A stretch of 64,000 bases of DNA from Bacteroides zhangwenhongii (GCF_009193325.2 NZ_CP059856.1:4030001-4094000); one strand, 5' to 3'. Positions 8,419 to 17,337 are shown, counted from the first letter of the stretch. Notes: generated by a model not told the origin, from the sequence alone. Program-made: numbers and translations.

Positions 8419-9990
8419 TTAATCTTTCTTATGCGGATAATCAATCGTGTAATGCAAGCCTCGACTCTCTTTACGTTCCATAGCCTGTTTTGTGATGAGA
8501 TACCCCACATTGATCATGTTGCGCAATTCGCACAATTCGCGGGTAGCCTTGCTACTCTTGAACAGCCGTTCGGCTTCTTCATAGAGGATGTCCAGTCGGT
8601 TCCATGCACGTATCAACCGGGTATTACTGCGGACAATGCCAACGTATGCTTCCATGATCTGGTTAACTTCCTTCATACTTTGGGTAATCAGTACACGTTC
8701 TTCATTGGAGATGGTTCCTTCGTCGTTCCATTCGGGGATATCTTCGTTAAAGTCATAACGTTCCAATACACTGAGCGCATGTTTGGCGGCAGCGTCGGCA
8801 TAGACAATCGCTTCTATCAGCGAGTTGGAAGCCAGACGGTTGCCTCCGTGCAGACCTGTGCAGGAGCATTCTCCTAACGCATACAGGCGGCGGATATTGG
8901 ATTGTCCGTCCAGATCGACCGTGATACCGCCACAGAGATAGTGTGCTGCGGGTGCCACAGGGATGTAATCTTTGGTAATATCAATGCCGAGACTGAGACA
9001 TTTCTTATAGATATTGGGGAAGTGCTTCTTCGTCTCTTCCGGGTCTTTGTGTGTCACGTCGAGGAATACATGGTCTTCCCCACGTTGTTTCATTTCATTG
9101 TCAATGGCGCGGGCCACGATATCACGTGGAGCCAGTGAAAGCCGTGAGTCATATTTTTGCATGAACTCTTTGCCGTCTTGTGTACGCAGTACGGCACCAT
9201 ATCCACGCATCGCTTCCGTGATAAGAAAAGCGGGGCGGTCCCCCGGATTGAAGAGGGCTGTAGGATGGAATTGGATAAACTCCATGTCTTTCACTGCACC
9301 TTTGGCACGATAAACCATAGCAATACCGTCTCCCGTAGCTACCAAAGGATTGGTCGTATTACGGTAAACAGCTTCACAACCACCTGTTGCCATCACGGTT
9401 ACTTTGGAAAGGAAAGTATCCACTTCGCCTGTTGCTTCATTCAGCACGTATGCGCCGTAGCATTTGATACCCGGTGTATAACGGGTGACGATAATTCCCA
9501 AATGGTGTTGCGTGATGATCTCTACGGCAAAGAAGTTCTCGAATACTGTGATATTAGGGTGCTTTTTTACTGTTTCTATCAGACTCTCCTGAATCTCGGC
9601 GCCTGTATTATCTTTGTGATGAAGAATACGGAATTCCGAGTGTCCGCCTTCTTTATGTAAATCAAACTCTCCGTCTTCTTTCTTATCGAAATTTACTCCC
9701 CAATGAATAAGTTCGTTGATCTGTTCGGGAGCATTGCGGACTACTTTCTCCACAGCATTTCGGTCGCTGATCCAATCTCCGGCAATCATTGTGTCTTCAA
9801 TGTGCTTCTCGAAATTATCTACTGCAAGATTGGTTACGGAAGCTATACCGCCTTGTGCAAAAAAAGTGTTGGCCTCTTCCAATCCGGCTTTACAGATAAG
9901 TGCAACTTTACCTTTGTGCGCTACTTTCAGTGCAAAACTCATACCGGCAATTCCGGAGCCGATGACGAGGAAATCGAATTTTCTTACCAT
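8419..9990 (-). CDS. nadB: L-aspartate oxidase (NAD biosynthesis)
   Basis: FAD enzyme that oxidises L-aspartate to iminoaspartate, first step of de novo NAD synthesis; cytoplasmic. The N-terminus carries the dinucleotide motif 'VIGSGIAGMSFA', followed by 'FFAQGGIA', the substrate-site block 'EFIQFHPTAL', 'ITEAMRGYGA' and 'SCTGLHGGNRLASNSLIEA', all diagnostic of NadB. 523 residues from the ATG at 9990. An in-frame ATG at 10008 would add six residues, but the -7 box at 10018-10011 places the transcription start near 10004, so the shorter form is preferred. nadA and nadC are not adjacent. A strong hairpin follows the stop codon. Confidence 0.95.
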   Translation of the reverse strand: MVRKFDFLVIGSGIAGMSFALKVAHKGKVALICKAGLEEANTFFAQGGIASVTNLAVDNFEKHIEDTMIAGDWISDRNAVEKVVRNAPEQINELIHWGVNFDKKEDGEFDLHKEGGHSEFRILHHKDNTGAEIQESLIETVKKHPNITVFENFFAVEIITQHHLGIIVTRYTPGIKCYGAYVLNEATGEVDTFLSKVTVMATGGCEAVYRNTTNPLVATGDGIAMVYRAKGAVKDMEFIQFHPTALFNPGDRPAFLITEAMRGYGAVLRTQDGKEFMQKYDSRLSLAPRDIVARAIDNEMKQRGEDHVFLDVTHKDPEETKKHFPNIYKKCLSLGIDITKDYIPVAPAAHYLCGGITVDLDGQSNIRRLYALGECSCTGLHGGNRLASNSLIEAIVYADAAAKHALSVLERYDFNEDIPEWNDEGTISNEERVLITQSMKEVNQIMEAYVGIVRSNTRLIRAWNRLDILYEEAERLFKSSKATRELCELRNMINVGYLITKQAMERKESRGLHYTIDYPHKKD

Positions 9991-10010
9991 AGTTTTGTTA
10001 TTTCTCACCG

Positions 10011-10018
10011 CAAAGCTA
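10011..10018 (-). promoter_or_regulatory. -7 promoter box of nadB
   Basis: The minus strand reads TAGCTTTG, a full match to TAnnTTTG, about 20 bases before the chosen nadB ATG. No clear -33 TTTG is seen. It decides the nadB start codon (9990 rather than 10008). Confidence 0.5.
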
Positions 10019-10096
10019 CAAAATAAGTTACTTCGTTGTACTTTTCGTTGTCACTAATTCATAAAATTGCTACCTTGCGGGCAAAAATCTGACAAA

Positions 10097-10501
10097 ATGA
10101 ATCGAATTTTCCATGCACGTATTGCTTGGTACCAATATTTCCTGTTGGTAGTACTTACTGTGAACGTTGTCGGTGCATTGTGGTGTAAGTATATCTTGCC
10201 GGCGGTGTTGCTGATACTTATGCTGATTGTTGTGATCGAGCAGATTATCCATACTGTTTATACGGTTACTCCTAACGGGATTCTGGAGATATCTACCGGG
10301 CGTTTTATTCGTAAAAAAGTAATTCCTATCTCTGAGATTACCGCTATAAGGAAATGCCACTCTATGAAGTTCGGGCGTTTTTCGGTGACGGAGTATGTGC
10401 TGATAGAATATGGAAAGGGTAAGTTCGTCTCTGTGATGCCTGTCAAGGAACGGGAATTTGTCGAATTGCTTGAAAAAAGATTAACTGATTATATACTATG
10501 A
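10097..10501 (+). CDS. Small membrane protein with bacterial PH-like domain
   Basis: 134 residues from the ATG at 10097; a TTG 30 bases upstream is in frame but lies inside the likely promoter (TACCTTGC at 10071-10078). The N-terminal half has two hydrophobic segments (about 11-28 and 32-52), and the C-terminal half ('YTVTPNGILEISTGRFIRKKVIPISEITAI') has the alternating pattern of YdbT/bPH_2 type pleckstrin-homology domains. Function unknown; such proteins sit in the inner membrane with the PH domain in the cytoplasm. The stop codon overlaps the lpdA start (ATGA at 10498-10501), so the two are probably translated together, although no functional link is obvious. Confidence 0.75.
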   Translation: MNRIFHARIAWYQYFLLVVLTVNVVGALWCKYILPAVLLILMLIVVIEQIIHTVYTVTPNGILEISTGRFIRKKVIPISEITAIRKCHSMKFGRFSVTEYVLIEYGKGKFVSVMPVKEREFVELLEKRLTDYIL

Positions 10502-11841
10502 AGTATCAACTAATTATTATTGGTGGCGGTCCTGCCGGATATACAGCCGCCGAAGCTGCCGGTAAGGCCGGTTTGAGCGTATTGCTTATCGAGAAAAATA
10601 ATCTGGGTGGTGTTTGTCTGAATGAAGGATGCATTCCGACCAAGACATTATTGTATTCGGCAAAGACGTATGACGGTGCCCGCCATGCGTCAAAGTATGC
10701 GGTGAATGTCTCCGAGGTATCTTTCGACTTGGCAAAAATCATTGCCCGTAAAAGTAAAGTAGTGCGTAAACTGGTATTGGGAGTAAAATCCAAACTGACT
10801 TCCAACAATGTTACGATAGTGGCGGGAGAAGCACAGATCATTGATAAAAATACGGTTCGTTGTGGTGAAGAAACCTATGAAGGGGATAATCTGATACTTT
10901 GTACAGGATCTGAAACCTTTATCCCTCCTATTCCGGGAGTCGATTCCGTAGATTATTGGACGCATAGGGAAGCATTGGACAATAAGGAGCTGCCCGCTTC
11001 ACTTGTCATCGTTGGCGGTGGAGTGATCGGAATGGAATTTGCCTCGTTTTTCAACAGTCTTGGAGTACAGGTGACGGTTATAGAGATGATGGATGAGATT
11101 TTGGGCGGTATGGATAAAGAACTCTCCGCTTTGTTGCGTGCTGACTATATGAAACGGGGAATTAAGTTTTTGCTTAGTACGAAGGTCGTTGCTTTGTCAC
11201 AGACAGAGGAAGGCGCCGTTGTCTCATACGAGAATGTGGAGGGGAGCGGAACAGTTGTTGCGGAGAAATTACTGATGAGTGTCGGCCGTCGTCCTGTGAC
11301 GAAAGGTTTCGGACTTGAAAACCTGACTTTGGAAAAGACAGAGCGTGGTGCCGTCAAAGTAAATGAGAGAATGCAGACATCCCTTTCTAATGTCTACGTT
11401 TGCGGTGATTTGACCGGATTCTCTTTGCTGGCGCATACGGCTGTCCGCGAAGCGGAAGTTGCCGTACATTCCATCTTGGGAAAAGAAGATACTATGAGCT
11501 ACCGCGCTATTCCGGGAGTTGTCTATACCAATCCGGAGATTGCCGGAGTGGGCGAAACGGAAGAATCGGCTTCTGCAAAAGGCATTCAGTATAAAGTAGT
11601 AAAACTTCCTATGGCCTATTCCGGTCGTTTTGTTGCGGAAAATGAAGGAGTGAACGGAGTTTGCAAAGTATTGTTGGATGAACAGCAGCGGGTGATTGGC
11701 GCTCACGTATTGGGAAATCCCGCTTCGGAGATTATCACTCTTGCGGGGACTGCCATTGAACTCGGACTGACGGCAGCACAATGGAAAAAGATTGTTTTCC
11801 CACATCCCACGGTAGGAGAAATCTTCCGGGAAACGTTGTAG
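10498..11841 (+). CDS. lpdA: Dihydrolipoyl dehydrogenase (E3)
   Basis: 447 residues. FAD-binding 'IIGGGPAGYTAAEA' at the N-terminus is followed by the redox-active disulfide in 'GGVCLNEGCIPTK' (Cys40, Cys45), the NAD-binding 'IVGGGVIGMEFASFF', the second FAD contact 'YVCGDLTG', and the C-terminal catalytic His-Glu in 'FPHPTVGEIF'. Every element of an active lipoamide dehydrogenase is present. It reoxidises the lipoyl groups of 2-oxoacid dehydrogenase or glycine cleavage complexes with NAD. E1/E2 genes are not nearby, so it may serve several complexes. It overlaps the preceding PH-domain gene by four bases. Confidence 0.93.
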   Translation: MKYQLIIIGGGPAGYTAAEAAGKAGLSVLLIEKNNLGGVCLNEGCIPTKTLLYSAKTYDGARHASKYAVNVSEVSFDLAKIIARKSKVVRKLVLGVKSKLTSNNVTIVAGEAQIIDKNTVRCGEETYEGDNLILCTGSETFIPPIPGVDSVDYWTHREALDNKELPASLVIVGGGVIGMEFASFFNSLGVQVTVIEMMDEILGGMDKELSALLRADYMKRGIKFLLSTKVVALSQTEEGAVVSYENVEGSGTVVAEKLLMSVGRRPVTKGFGLENLTLEKTERGAVKVNERMQTSLSNVYVCGDLTGFSLLAHTAVREAEVAVHSILGKEDTMSYRAIPGVVYTNPEIAGVGETEESASAKGIQYKVVKLPMAYSGRFVAENEGVNGVCKVLLDEQQRVIGAHVLGNPASEIITLAGTAIELGLTAAQWKKIVFPHPTVGEIFRETL

Positions 11842-11921
11842 TACGAATTAATAAGATTGGAGTGCGTGACTGGACAGGTAAAGGATATGTGATAAATGTA
11901 AGACAGTATAGACAGTGTAGT

Positions 11922-13325
11922 ATGAAGAATATTATTTTATCAGTTCTTTTTTCTTTCTGTTTTCTTCCCCTATGGGGACAAAAGGACTTCTCCCAAATAG
12001 ATTCGCTTATCAAGCAACTGCTTCCCGAATCATCCGAAGTCGGCATATCCGTCTACGACCTGACGGCTAAGAAACCACTTTATGACTATCGTGCGGAGAA
12101 GCTGTCTCGTCCCGCCTCTACCATGAAACTGCTGACTGCCATTACCGCCCTCTCCCGTCCCGAAGCCGATGAGCCTTTCCGTACGGAAGTGTGGCACGAC
12201 GGAGTGATAGAACATGATACATTGCAGGGAAACCTGTATGTGGTGGGTGGGTTCGATCCGGAGTTTGACAGCCAGGCAATGGATTCGTTGGTTAAGAAAG
12301 TGATCAGTTACCCGTTTTCTGTGATTAACGGGCAAGTGTATGGGGATATTTCGATGAAAGATTCCCTTTACTGGGGGCATGGATGGGCATGGGATGATAC
12401 TCCGGCAGGTTATCAGCCCTATCTCTCTCCGTTGATGTTCTGCAAGGGAACGGTGCGGATATCGGTAGTTCCCTCTACCGTGCAGGGGGATACGGCAAGC
12501 GTCTCCTGCCAGCCCGTGTCTTCTTATTATACTTTGACAAACCGGACGAGAACACGCGCTTCCTCCGCCGGAAAGTTCTCTTTTACCAGAGATTGGCTGA
12601 CGAGCGGGAATAATCTAACTGTTTCGGGCAATGTCGCTTCGATCAGAAAAGATGATATCAATATTTATGACTCTCCCCGTTTTTTCATGCACACCTTTCT
12701 TGAACGTCTTCGGGGAGAAGGAATCGCCGTTCCTCCGTCGTATGATTTCGCCGAGTTGCCCCGTGACAGCGTGAAAGTGGAGCAGATGGCGTGCTGGAAT
12801 ACTTCCGTGCAGAAAGTGTTGAACCAGTTGATGAAAGAGAGTGATAACCTGAATGCGGAAGCCTTGCTTTGCCGTTTGGGCGCGCAGGCTACGGGAAAGA
12901 AACAGGTGGCGGCCGAAGACGGGATTGTCGAGATTATGAAACTCATCCGTCGGCTGGGGCACGACCCGAAAGACTATAAGATTGCGGATGGCTGTGGACT
13001 GTCCAATTATAACTACCTCTCTCCCGCCCTATTGGTCGATTTCTTGAAATATGCCTATTCGCGGACGGATATTTTTCAGAAGTTATACAAGTCTCTTCCC
13101 GTTGGCGGGGTAGACGGTACGTTAAAAAACAGAATGAAGAGTGCGCCTGTATTTCGGAACGTTCATGCCAAGACAGGATCGTTTACAGCGATAAATACGC
13201 TTGCGGGCTATCTGCGTATGAAGAACGGGCACGAAGTGGCATTCGCCATCATGAACCAGAATGTACTTTCGGCTGCTAAGGCAAGAGCTTTTCAGGATAA
13301 AGTCTGCGCTTTCCTCTCTTTATAA
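11922..13325 (+). CDS. dacB: D-alanyl-D-alanine carboxypeptidase/endopeptidase, PBP4 (S13) family
   Basis: 467 residues from the ATG at 11922, which gives a clear signal peptide (MKNIILSVLFSFCFLPLWGQ); upstream in-frame starts would bury it. The three penicillin-binding motifs are present: SxxK at Ser66-Lys69 ('RPASTMKLL'), SxN at 307-309 ('ESDNLNAE'), and KTG at 417-419 ('HAKTGSF'). The roughly 240 residues between the first two motifs match the large insertion of class C low-molecular-mass PBPs. It trims or opens peptidoglycan cross-links in the periplasm. It lies 80 bases after lpdA and converges on the CoA-transferase gene, with a long hairpin between them. Confidence 0.93.
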   Translation: MKNIILSVLFSFCFLPLWGQKDFSQIDSLIKQLLPESSEVGISVYDLTAKKPLYDYRAEKLSRPASTMKLLTAITALSRPEADEPFRTEVWHDGVIEHDTLQGNLYVVGGFDPEFDSQAMDSLVKKVISYPFSVINGQVYGDISMKDSLYWGHGWAWDDTPAGYQPYLSPLMFCKGTVRISVVPSTVQGDTASVSCQPVSSYYTLTNRTRTRASSAGKFSFTRDWLTSGNNLTVSGNVASIRKDDINIYDSPRFFMHTFLERLRGEGIAVPPSYDFAELPRDSVKVEQMACWNTSVQKVLNQLMKESDNLNAEALLCRLGAQATGKKQVAAEDGIVEIMKLIRRLGHDPKDYKIADGCGLSNYNYLSPALLVDFLKYAYSRTDIFQKLYKSLPVGGVDGTLKNRMKSAPVFRNVHAKTGSFTAINTLAGYLRMKNGHEVAFAIMNQNVLSAAKARAFQDKVCAFLSL

Positions 13326-13436
13326 GGTCTATGGAATGAGGTGTTTGAAACTGTATGGCGATCCTGTACGGATGTATTTGGCTGAAGGTTTCCTTGCTAA
13401 GCGTTGATATATCTTTTCGCTGAGTTGGATATTTAT

Positions 13437-13454
13437 GTACTTCGTCCGAAGTAC
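13437..13454. repeat. Short palindromic hairpin
   Basis: gtacttcg (13437-13444) and cgaagtac (13447-13454) form eight perfect pairs around two bases. It directly abuts the larger terminator stem at 13455. Role unknown. Confidence 0.5.
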
Positions 13455-13511
13455 AATTGTATTCTCTAATAAACAAAAATAACCGGATTTTGTTTACCAG
13501 AGAATACAATT
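13455..13511. terminator. Long hairpin between convergent dacB and CoA-transferase genes
   Basis: 24-base arms at 13455-13478 and 13488-13511 pair with two mismatches around a nine-base loop. Position between two converging genes suggests a shared bidirectional terminator, although the flanking T-runs are weak. Confidence 0.6.
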
Positions 13512-13552
13512 ATATCTATTTGGCCCAGAATACTGTAAATCCTATATTCTAT

Positions 13553-15052
13553 TTATTTTGCGTATTCAGCCCAGTTCGTATTCTTCATATCACCGCTCTT
13601 AGCCAGTTCCGTGTGCATTCCGAGTGCAGCTTGGATGGCGTGTGGAGTCTGGGCTTTGCCGCCGGCCAGTTTGAGATAATCCCAAAGCAACTGTTTGTAG
13701 TCGGGATGCGCACAATTCTCGATGATAGCCTGCGCACGTTCTTTCGGACTCTTGCCACGAAGGTCGGCAACACCCTGTTCGGTGATGATGATATTTACAG
13801 AATGCTCGCTGTGGTCGAGGTGAGACACCATCGGGACGATAGCGCTGATCTTGCCTTCCTTAGCCACAGACGGACAAGTGAAGATAGAGATATAAGCGTT
13901 GCGGGTAAAGTCGCCCGAGCCGCCGATACCGTTCATCATCTTCGTGCCACCGATGTGGGTAGAGTTCACGTTACCGTAAATATCCGCCTCGATAGCCGTA
14001 TTGATGGAAATTACACCGAGACGGCGAACCACTTCGGGGCTGTTTGATATTTCCGACGGACGGAGCACCAGCTTGTCGCGGAAGAAATCCATATCGTTGT
14101 AAATACCTTCAAGGCAGTCGTTAGTGACAGTCAGTGAGCAGGCGCTGCCGAACTTGATACGTCCTTCGCGGATCAGACCGATCACGGAGTTCTGAATCAC
14201 CTCAGTGTACATTTCGAAAGGGGGAATTGTTTTGTCGCGTCCCAATGCGCCGAGTACGGCGTTAGCGATGTTTCCCACGCCCGACTGCAACGGAAGGAAT
14301 GTAGCCGGAATGATACCGCGTTTCATATCCGCAGCAAGGAAGTCGGCCACGTTCTGCCCGATTTTGTCGGTCAGCGGATCGGCAGCGGCGAAAGAACGGG
14401 CTTCGTCCGGCCAGTTGGTTTCCACCACACCGACAATCTTTTTCGGATCTACCTGCACGTACGGCAGTCCGATGCGGTCACTCGGCTTGTAGATCGGAAT
14501 CTCGCGACGATAAGGAGGATCCAGAGGTTCGTATACGTCGTGCAGTCCCATACCGGATTTACTGTGCGCACTGTTCAGCTCGATAATAATCCGGTCTGCC
14601 AGGCGACAGATGGTCGGGGCGATACCGCCGGCGGCAGTCAGGTAGATCTTTCCGTCCGGAGTCACCTCGCAAGCTTCGATGATGGCAACGTTCACTTTGC
14701 CCATGAATCCGTAGCGCACCTCCTGCGCCATCTGTGAAAGATGTATGTCGTTGTAGGCAATTTCTCCGTTGTTCACAGCCTTGCGGAAATCGGCGTTGGT
14801 AGTGTAAGGAGCGCGGTAACGGATGGCTTTGGCACGTGATAGTATGCCGTCACAAGATTCTCCGGTAGATGCACCTGTAAAAATTCCTACTTGAAACGGG
14901 TTTCCTTTCGCGTGTTCCGCTTCAGCGATTTTTGCGAGTTCGGCTGTGACAGCCTTGGCCGTTCCGGCGGGAGTAAATCCGCTAAGGCCGATGTTGTAGC
15001 CATGTTTGATCAGGCTTGCAGCTTCCGCTGCCGAGATACGATTTAGTGGCAT
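13553..15052 (-). CDS. Acetyl-CoA hydrolase/transferase family protein (probable succinate/acetate CoA-transferase)
   Basis: 499 residues, full length for the Ach1/Cat1 family. The C-terminal half contains 'NTAIEADIYGNVNSTHIGG', with Glu at about residue 355 matching the Glu that forms the CoA-thioester intermediate, followed by 'GIGGSGDFTRNAY' and 'ITEQGVADLRGKSP'. Members move CoA between acetyl-, succinyl- or propionyl-CoA and free acids. In Bacteroides this fits acetate and succinate/propionate fermentation (inference); the exact substrate pair cannot be read from sequence. Single gene, converging on dacB. The adjacent small membrane protein ends 55 bases upstream and could be co-transcribed. 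Confidence 0.9.
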   Translation of the reverse strand: MPLNRISAAEAASLIKHGYNIGLSGFTPAGTAKAVTAELAKIAEAEHAKGNPFQVGIFTGASTGESCDGILSRAKAIRYRAPYTTNADFRKAVNNGEIAYNDIHLSQMAQEVRYGFMGKVNVAIIEACEVTPDGKIYLTAAGGIAPTICRLADRIIIELNSAHSKSGMGLHDVYEPLDPPYRREIPIYKPSDRIGLPYVQVDPKKIVGVVETNWPDEARSFAAADPLTDKIGQNVADFLAADMKRGIIPATFLPLQSGVGNIANAVLGALGRDKTIPPFEMYTEVIQNSVIGLIREGRIKFGSACSLTVTNDCLEGIYNDMDFFRDKLVLRPSEISNSPEVVRRLGVISINTAIEADIYGNVNSTHIGGTKMMNGIGGSGDFTRNAYISIFTCPSVAKEGKISAIVPMVSHLDHSEHSVNIIITEQGVADLRGKSPKERAQAIIENCAHPDYKQLLWDYLKLAGGKAQTPHAIQAALGMHTELAKSGDMKNTNWAEYAK

Positions 15053-15106
15053 AAATAGTACAATTTCGTGTTAAAATACAGTTGATATTTCAGGGTTAAT
15101 TATCGC

Positions 15107-15481
15107 TTAATATTTTCGTTGAAGAATTTCTCCCCAAATAATGGCGCGTCGGGCTTCTTCCGCCGAGCGGATTGCGAAATCCTGTTCGTTGCCGGGCGAC
15201 GACTCGTCGGGAGCGTTGTATTGGGAGTTTTGCCGGATATTGCGTTTGTCTTGTGCGGCGCTGTTCGCTATGGAGGCGGCTACGGATATTTCTTCCCGTT
15301 TCTTTTTCCGTTTGGGGTTACTCCACGCTTCGGGCATAGGAACTGCGTCCGGTTTTATTTCGTCGGACGATGGCATAGGGGAAACGGGGCGTTTGCCGGG
15401 CTTTTTATTCTTATTCACCTCTTTAAATATTCCCACAAGAATGACGCCTGCTATCAAGAGAAATTTTAAGAAATCTTCCAT
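15107..15481 (-). CDS. Small hypothetical protein with one N-terminal membrane anchor
   Basis: 124 residues. The first 20 form one hydrophobic helix (FLKFLLIAGVILVGIF), followed by a Lys/Pro-rich linker (NKNKKPGKRP, PKRKKKREE) and a polar tail ending in 'AEEARRAIIWGEILQRKY'. The composition suggests a membrane-anchored protein with a disordered cytoplasmic tail. I do not recognise the family. Reality as a gene is supported by a perfect -7 box (TAACTTTG, 15517-15510, minus strand) about 30 bases before the ATG. It precedes the CoA-transferase gene on the same strand. Confidence 0.65.
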   Translation of the reverse strand: MEDFLKFLLIAGVILVGIFKEVNKNKKPGKRPVSPMPSSDEIKPDAVPMPEAWSNPKRKKKREEISVAASIANSAAQDKRNIRQNSQYNAPDESSPGNEQDFAIRSAEEARRAIIWGEILQRKY

Positions 15482-15509
15482 TGTGTTTCACTGCTATTTA
15501 GTTATCTGC

Positions 15510-15517
15510 CAAAGTTA
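15510..15517 (-). promoter_or_regulatory. -7 promoter box for the 15107-15481 gene
   Basis: The minus strand reads TAACTTTG (TAnnTTTG). Predicted transcription start near 15503, 22 bases before the start codon at 15481. Confidence 0.5.
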
Positions 15518-15550
15518 CGTATTAAATCTGATTCAGGATAACTTTTCAGT

Positions 15551-15630
15551 ATGAAAAAAGGGCAGCTTCACAGCTCCCCTTAATTTTTTTAACCTAAACC
15601 TTAACTATGAAAAAATCTAATGTTTCTTTC
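15551..15630 (-). ncRNA. Candidate intergenic small RNA with GNRA-capped terminator hairpin
   Basis: Read on the minus strand, CACATTTG (15644-15637, one mismatch to the -7 consensus) would start a transcript near 15630. About 50 AU-rich bases follow, and then a terminator: arms 15572-15581 and 15558-15567 pair with one G/G mismatch, close on a GUGA tetraloop (15571-15568), and are followed by six U. On the plus strand the loop is UCAC, so the GNRA loop favours the minus strand. No gene in the flanks needs this terminator on the minus strand except an RNA starting here. A 12-codon ORF on the plus strand is discounted. Confidence 0.5.
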
Positions 15631-15754
15631 ATTGCACAAATGTGAAAAATAAAATTAAAATTGCCAAGAATACTGCCGGAAAATGTTTATTCCATTAACA
15701 TTAATTACAAGTTATGTGACTTAATCGTAAGTTTTGGTGTTATTTTCGCGCTGA

Positions 15755-15788
15755 TTTGTATCTTATTAAAAGCGAAGCCGTATCTTTG
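15755..15788 (+). promoter_or_regulatory. miaB promoter
   Basis: TATCTTTG at 15781-15788 is a full -7 box. TTTG at 15755-15758, 22 bases upstream, is a plausible -33. The miaB ATG follows at 15817. Confidence 0.6.
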
Positions 15789-15816
15789 CAGCCGAATTTT
15801 TAATTTAGATTTGAGT

Positions 15817-17199
15817 ATGAACGAATTAACGGGAGCGGACTTTAAATCCGCAACTGCTGATGACAGCAAAAAGCTGTTTATCGAGACTTACGGCTGCCAG
15901 ATGAATGTGGCCGACAGCGAGGTGATTGCCTCAGTGATGCAAATGGCCGGTTACTCTGTGGCGGAAACGCTTGAGGAGGCCGATGCCGTGTTTATGAACA
16001 CTTGTTCTATCCGTGACAATGCGGAGCAGAAAATCCTGAACCGTCTGGAGTTCTTCCATTCGTTGAAGAAAAAGAAAAAACACTTGATTGTGGGCGTACT
16101 GGGATGTATGGCCGAGCGGGTGAAGGACGATCTGATAACGAATCATCACGTAGACCTCGTGGTGGGGCCGGACGCTTATCTGACATTGCCCGATCTGATT
16201 GCCGCCGTAGAAGCCGGAGAGAAGGCGATCAATGTGGAACTTTCCACTACCGAGACTTATCGGGATGTGATTCCGTCGCGTATCTGCGGCAACCATATTT
16301 CCGGATTCGTGTCCATCATGCGCGGTTGCAACAACTTCTGTACCTACTGTATCGTGCCCTATACTCGCGGGCGCGAGCGTAGCCGTGATGTAGAGAGTAT
16401 CCTGAACGAAGTGGCTGACCTGGTGGCGAAAGGTTATAAGGAGGTGACATTGCTGGGGCAGAACGTCAACTCCTACCGTTTTGAGAAACCGACGGGCGAG
16501 ACAGTCACTTTCCCGATGTTGCTGCGTACTGTGGCGGAGGCGGCTCCGGGTGTACGTATCCGTTTCACGACCTCCCATCCGAAGGATATGAGCGACGAAA
16601 CGCTTGAAGTAATCGCACAGGTTCCCAATGTGTGCAAGCATATCCACTTGCCTGTGCAGAGCGGTAGTTCCCGCATTCTGAAGCTGATGAACCGCAAGTA
16701 TACCCGCGAATGGTATCTGGACCGGGTGGCGGCTATCAAACGTATCATCCCCGACTGTGGACTGACAACGGATATTTTCTCCGGTTTTCATTCCGAGACG
16801 GAGGAAGATCACGCCATGTCGCTCTCTTTGATGGAAGAGTGCGGATACGATGCGGCTTTCATGTTTAAATATTCTGAACGTCCGGGGACGTATGCCTCGA
16901 AACATCTTGAAGACAATGTGCCCGAAGAGGTGAAAGTGCGTCGCCTCAACGAGATTATCGCCTTGCAGAACCGTCTGTCCGCCGAGTCCAACCAGCGTTG
17001 TATCGGAAAGACGTACGAAGTCCTTGTGGAAGGAGTCTCCAAGCGCTCGCGTGACCAGTTGTTCGGCCGTACGGAACAGAACCGTGTCGTAGTGTTCGAT
17101 CGGGGCACACATCGTGTCGGCGACTTCGTGAACGTACGTATCACGGAAGCTAGTTCGGCTACACTGAAAGGAGTGTGTTGCAACGCTGACCTCTCATAG
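15817..17199 (+). CDS. miaB: tRNA-2-methylthio-N6-dimethylallyladenosine synthase
   Basis: 460 residues from the ATG at 15817; the frame is open 52 codons further upstream, but the promoter box at 15781-15788 excludes that start. The N-terminal domain has the three cluster cysteines ('ETYGCQMN', 'NTCSIRDNA', 'GVLGCMAE'), the radical-SAM core has CxxxCxxC in 'GCNNFCTYC', and a TRAM RNA-binding domain closes the protein. It adds the 2-methylthio group to i6A37 of tRNAs reading codons that begin with U, using SAM and two Fe-S clusters. It is monocistronic and followed by a hairpin at 17291-17337. Confidence 0.96.
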   Translation: MNELTGADFKSATADDSKKLFIETYGCQMNVADSEVIASVMQMAGYSVAETLEEADAVFMNTCSIRDNAEQKILNRLEFFHSLKKKKKHLIVGVLGCMAERVKDDLITNHHVDLVVGPDAYLTLPDLIAAVEAGEKAINVELSTTETYRDVIPSRICGNHISGFVSIMRGCNNFCTYCIVPYTRGRERSRDVESILNEVADLVAKGYKEVTLLGQNVNSYRFEKPTGETVTFPMLLRTVAEAAPGVRIRFTTSHPKDMSDETLEVIAQVPNVCKHIHLPVQSGSSRILKLMNRKYTREWYLDRVAAIKRIIPDCGLTTDIFSGFHSETEEDHAMSLSLMEECGYDAAFMFKYSERPGTYASKHLEDNVPEEVKVRRLNEIIALQNRLSAESNQRCIGKTYEVLVEGVSKRSRDQLFGRTEQNRVVVFDRGTHRVGDFVNVRITEASSATLKGVCCNADLS

Positions 17200-17290
17200 A
17201 GTTTTAAAATTCTCTTTTTATTATCACTTGTCACTTTTCAGACTTAATTCTCTGATAATCAAATGCAATTTAGTGACAATAGCCAGTGAT

Positions 17291-17337
17291 AATAAGGTGA
17301 TAATAGAAAGCTTCGTCTTTCCTATTATCACCTTATT
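17291..17337 (+). terminator. Hairpin downstream of miaB
   Basis: Arms 17291-17310 and 17317-17337 pair over 20 bases with one bulged base and a six-base loop (cttcgt). It lies about 90 bases after the miaB stop; only short T tracts follow. The outer stem (aaggtga/tcacctt) is shared with the hairpin after kduD. Confidence 0.6.

Noticed and set aside
10067..10096. TTG start extending the PH-domain protein by ten residues
   Set aside because: It lies within the likely -7 region (TACCTTGC at 10071-10078); the ATG at 10097 gives the expected membrane N-terminus.
15607..15645. 12-codon plus-strand ORF beginning ATGAAAAAATCT upstream of miaB, as a leader peptide
   Set aside because: The surrounding terminator has a GNRA loop only on the minus strand and a minus-strand promoter box fits, so the RNA reading is preferred; the ORF has no matching regulatory logic.
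15931..17112. Long open frame of 393 codons on the minus strand opposite miaB
   Set aside because: It is a shadow of the high-GC codon pattern of miaB; it has no recognisable domain, and miaB is unmistakable.
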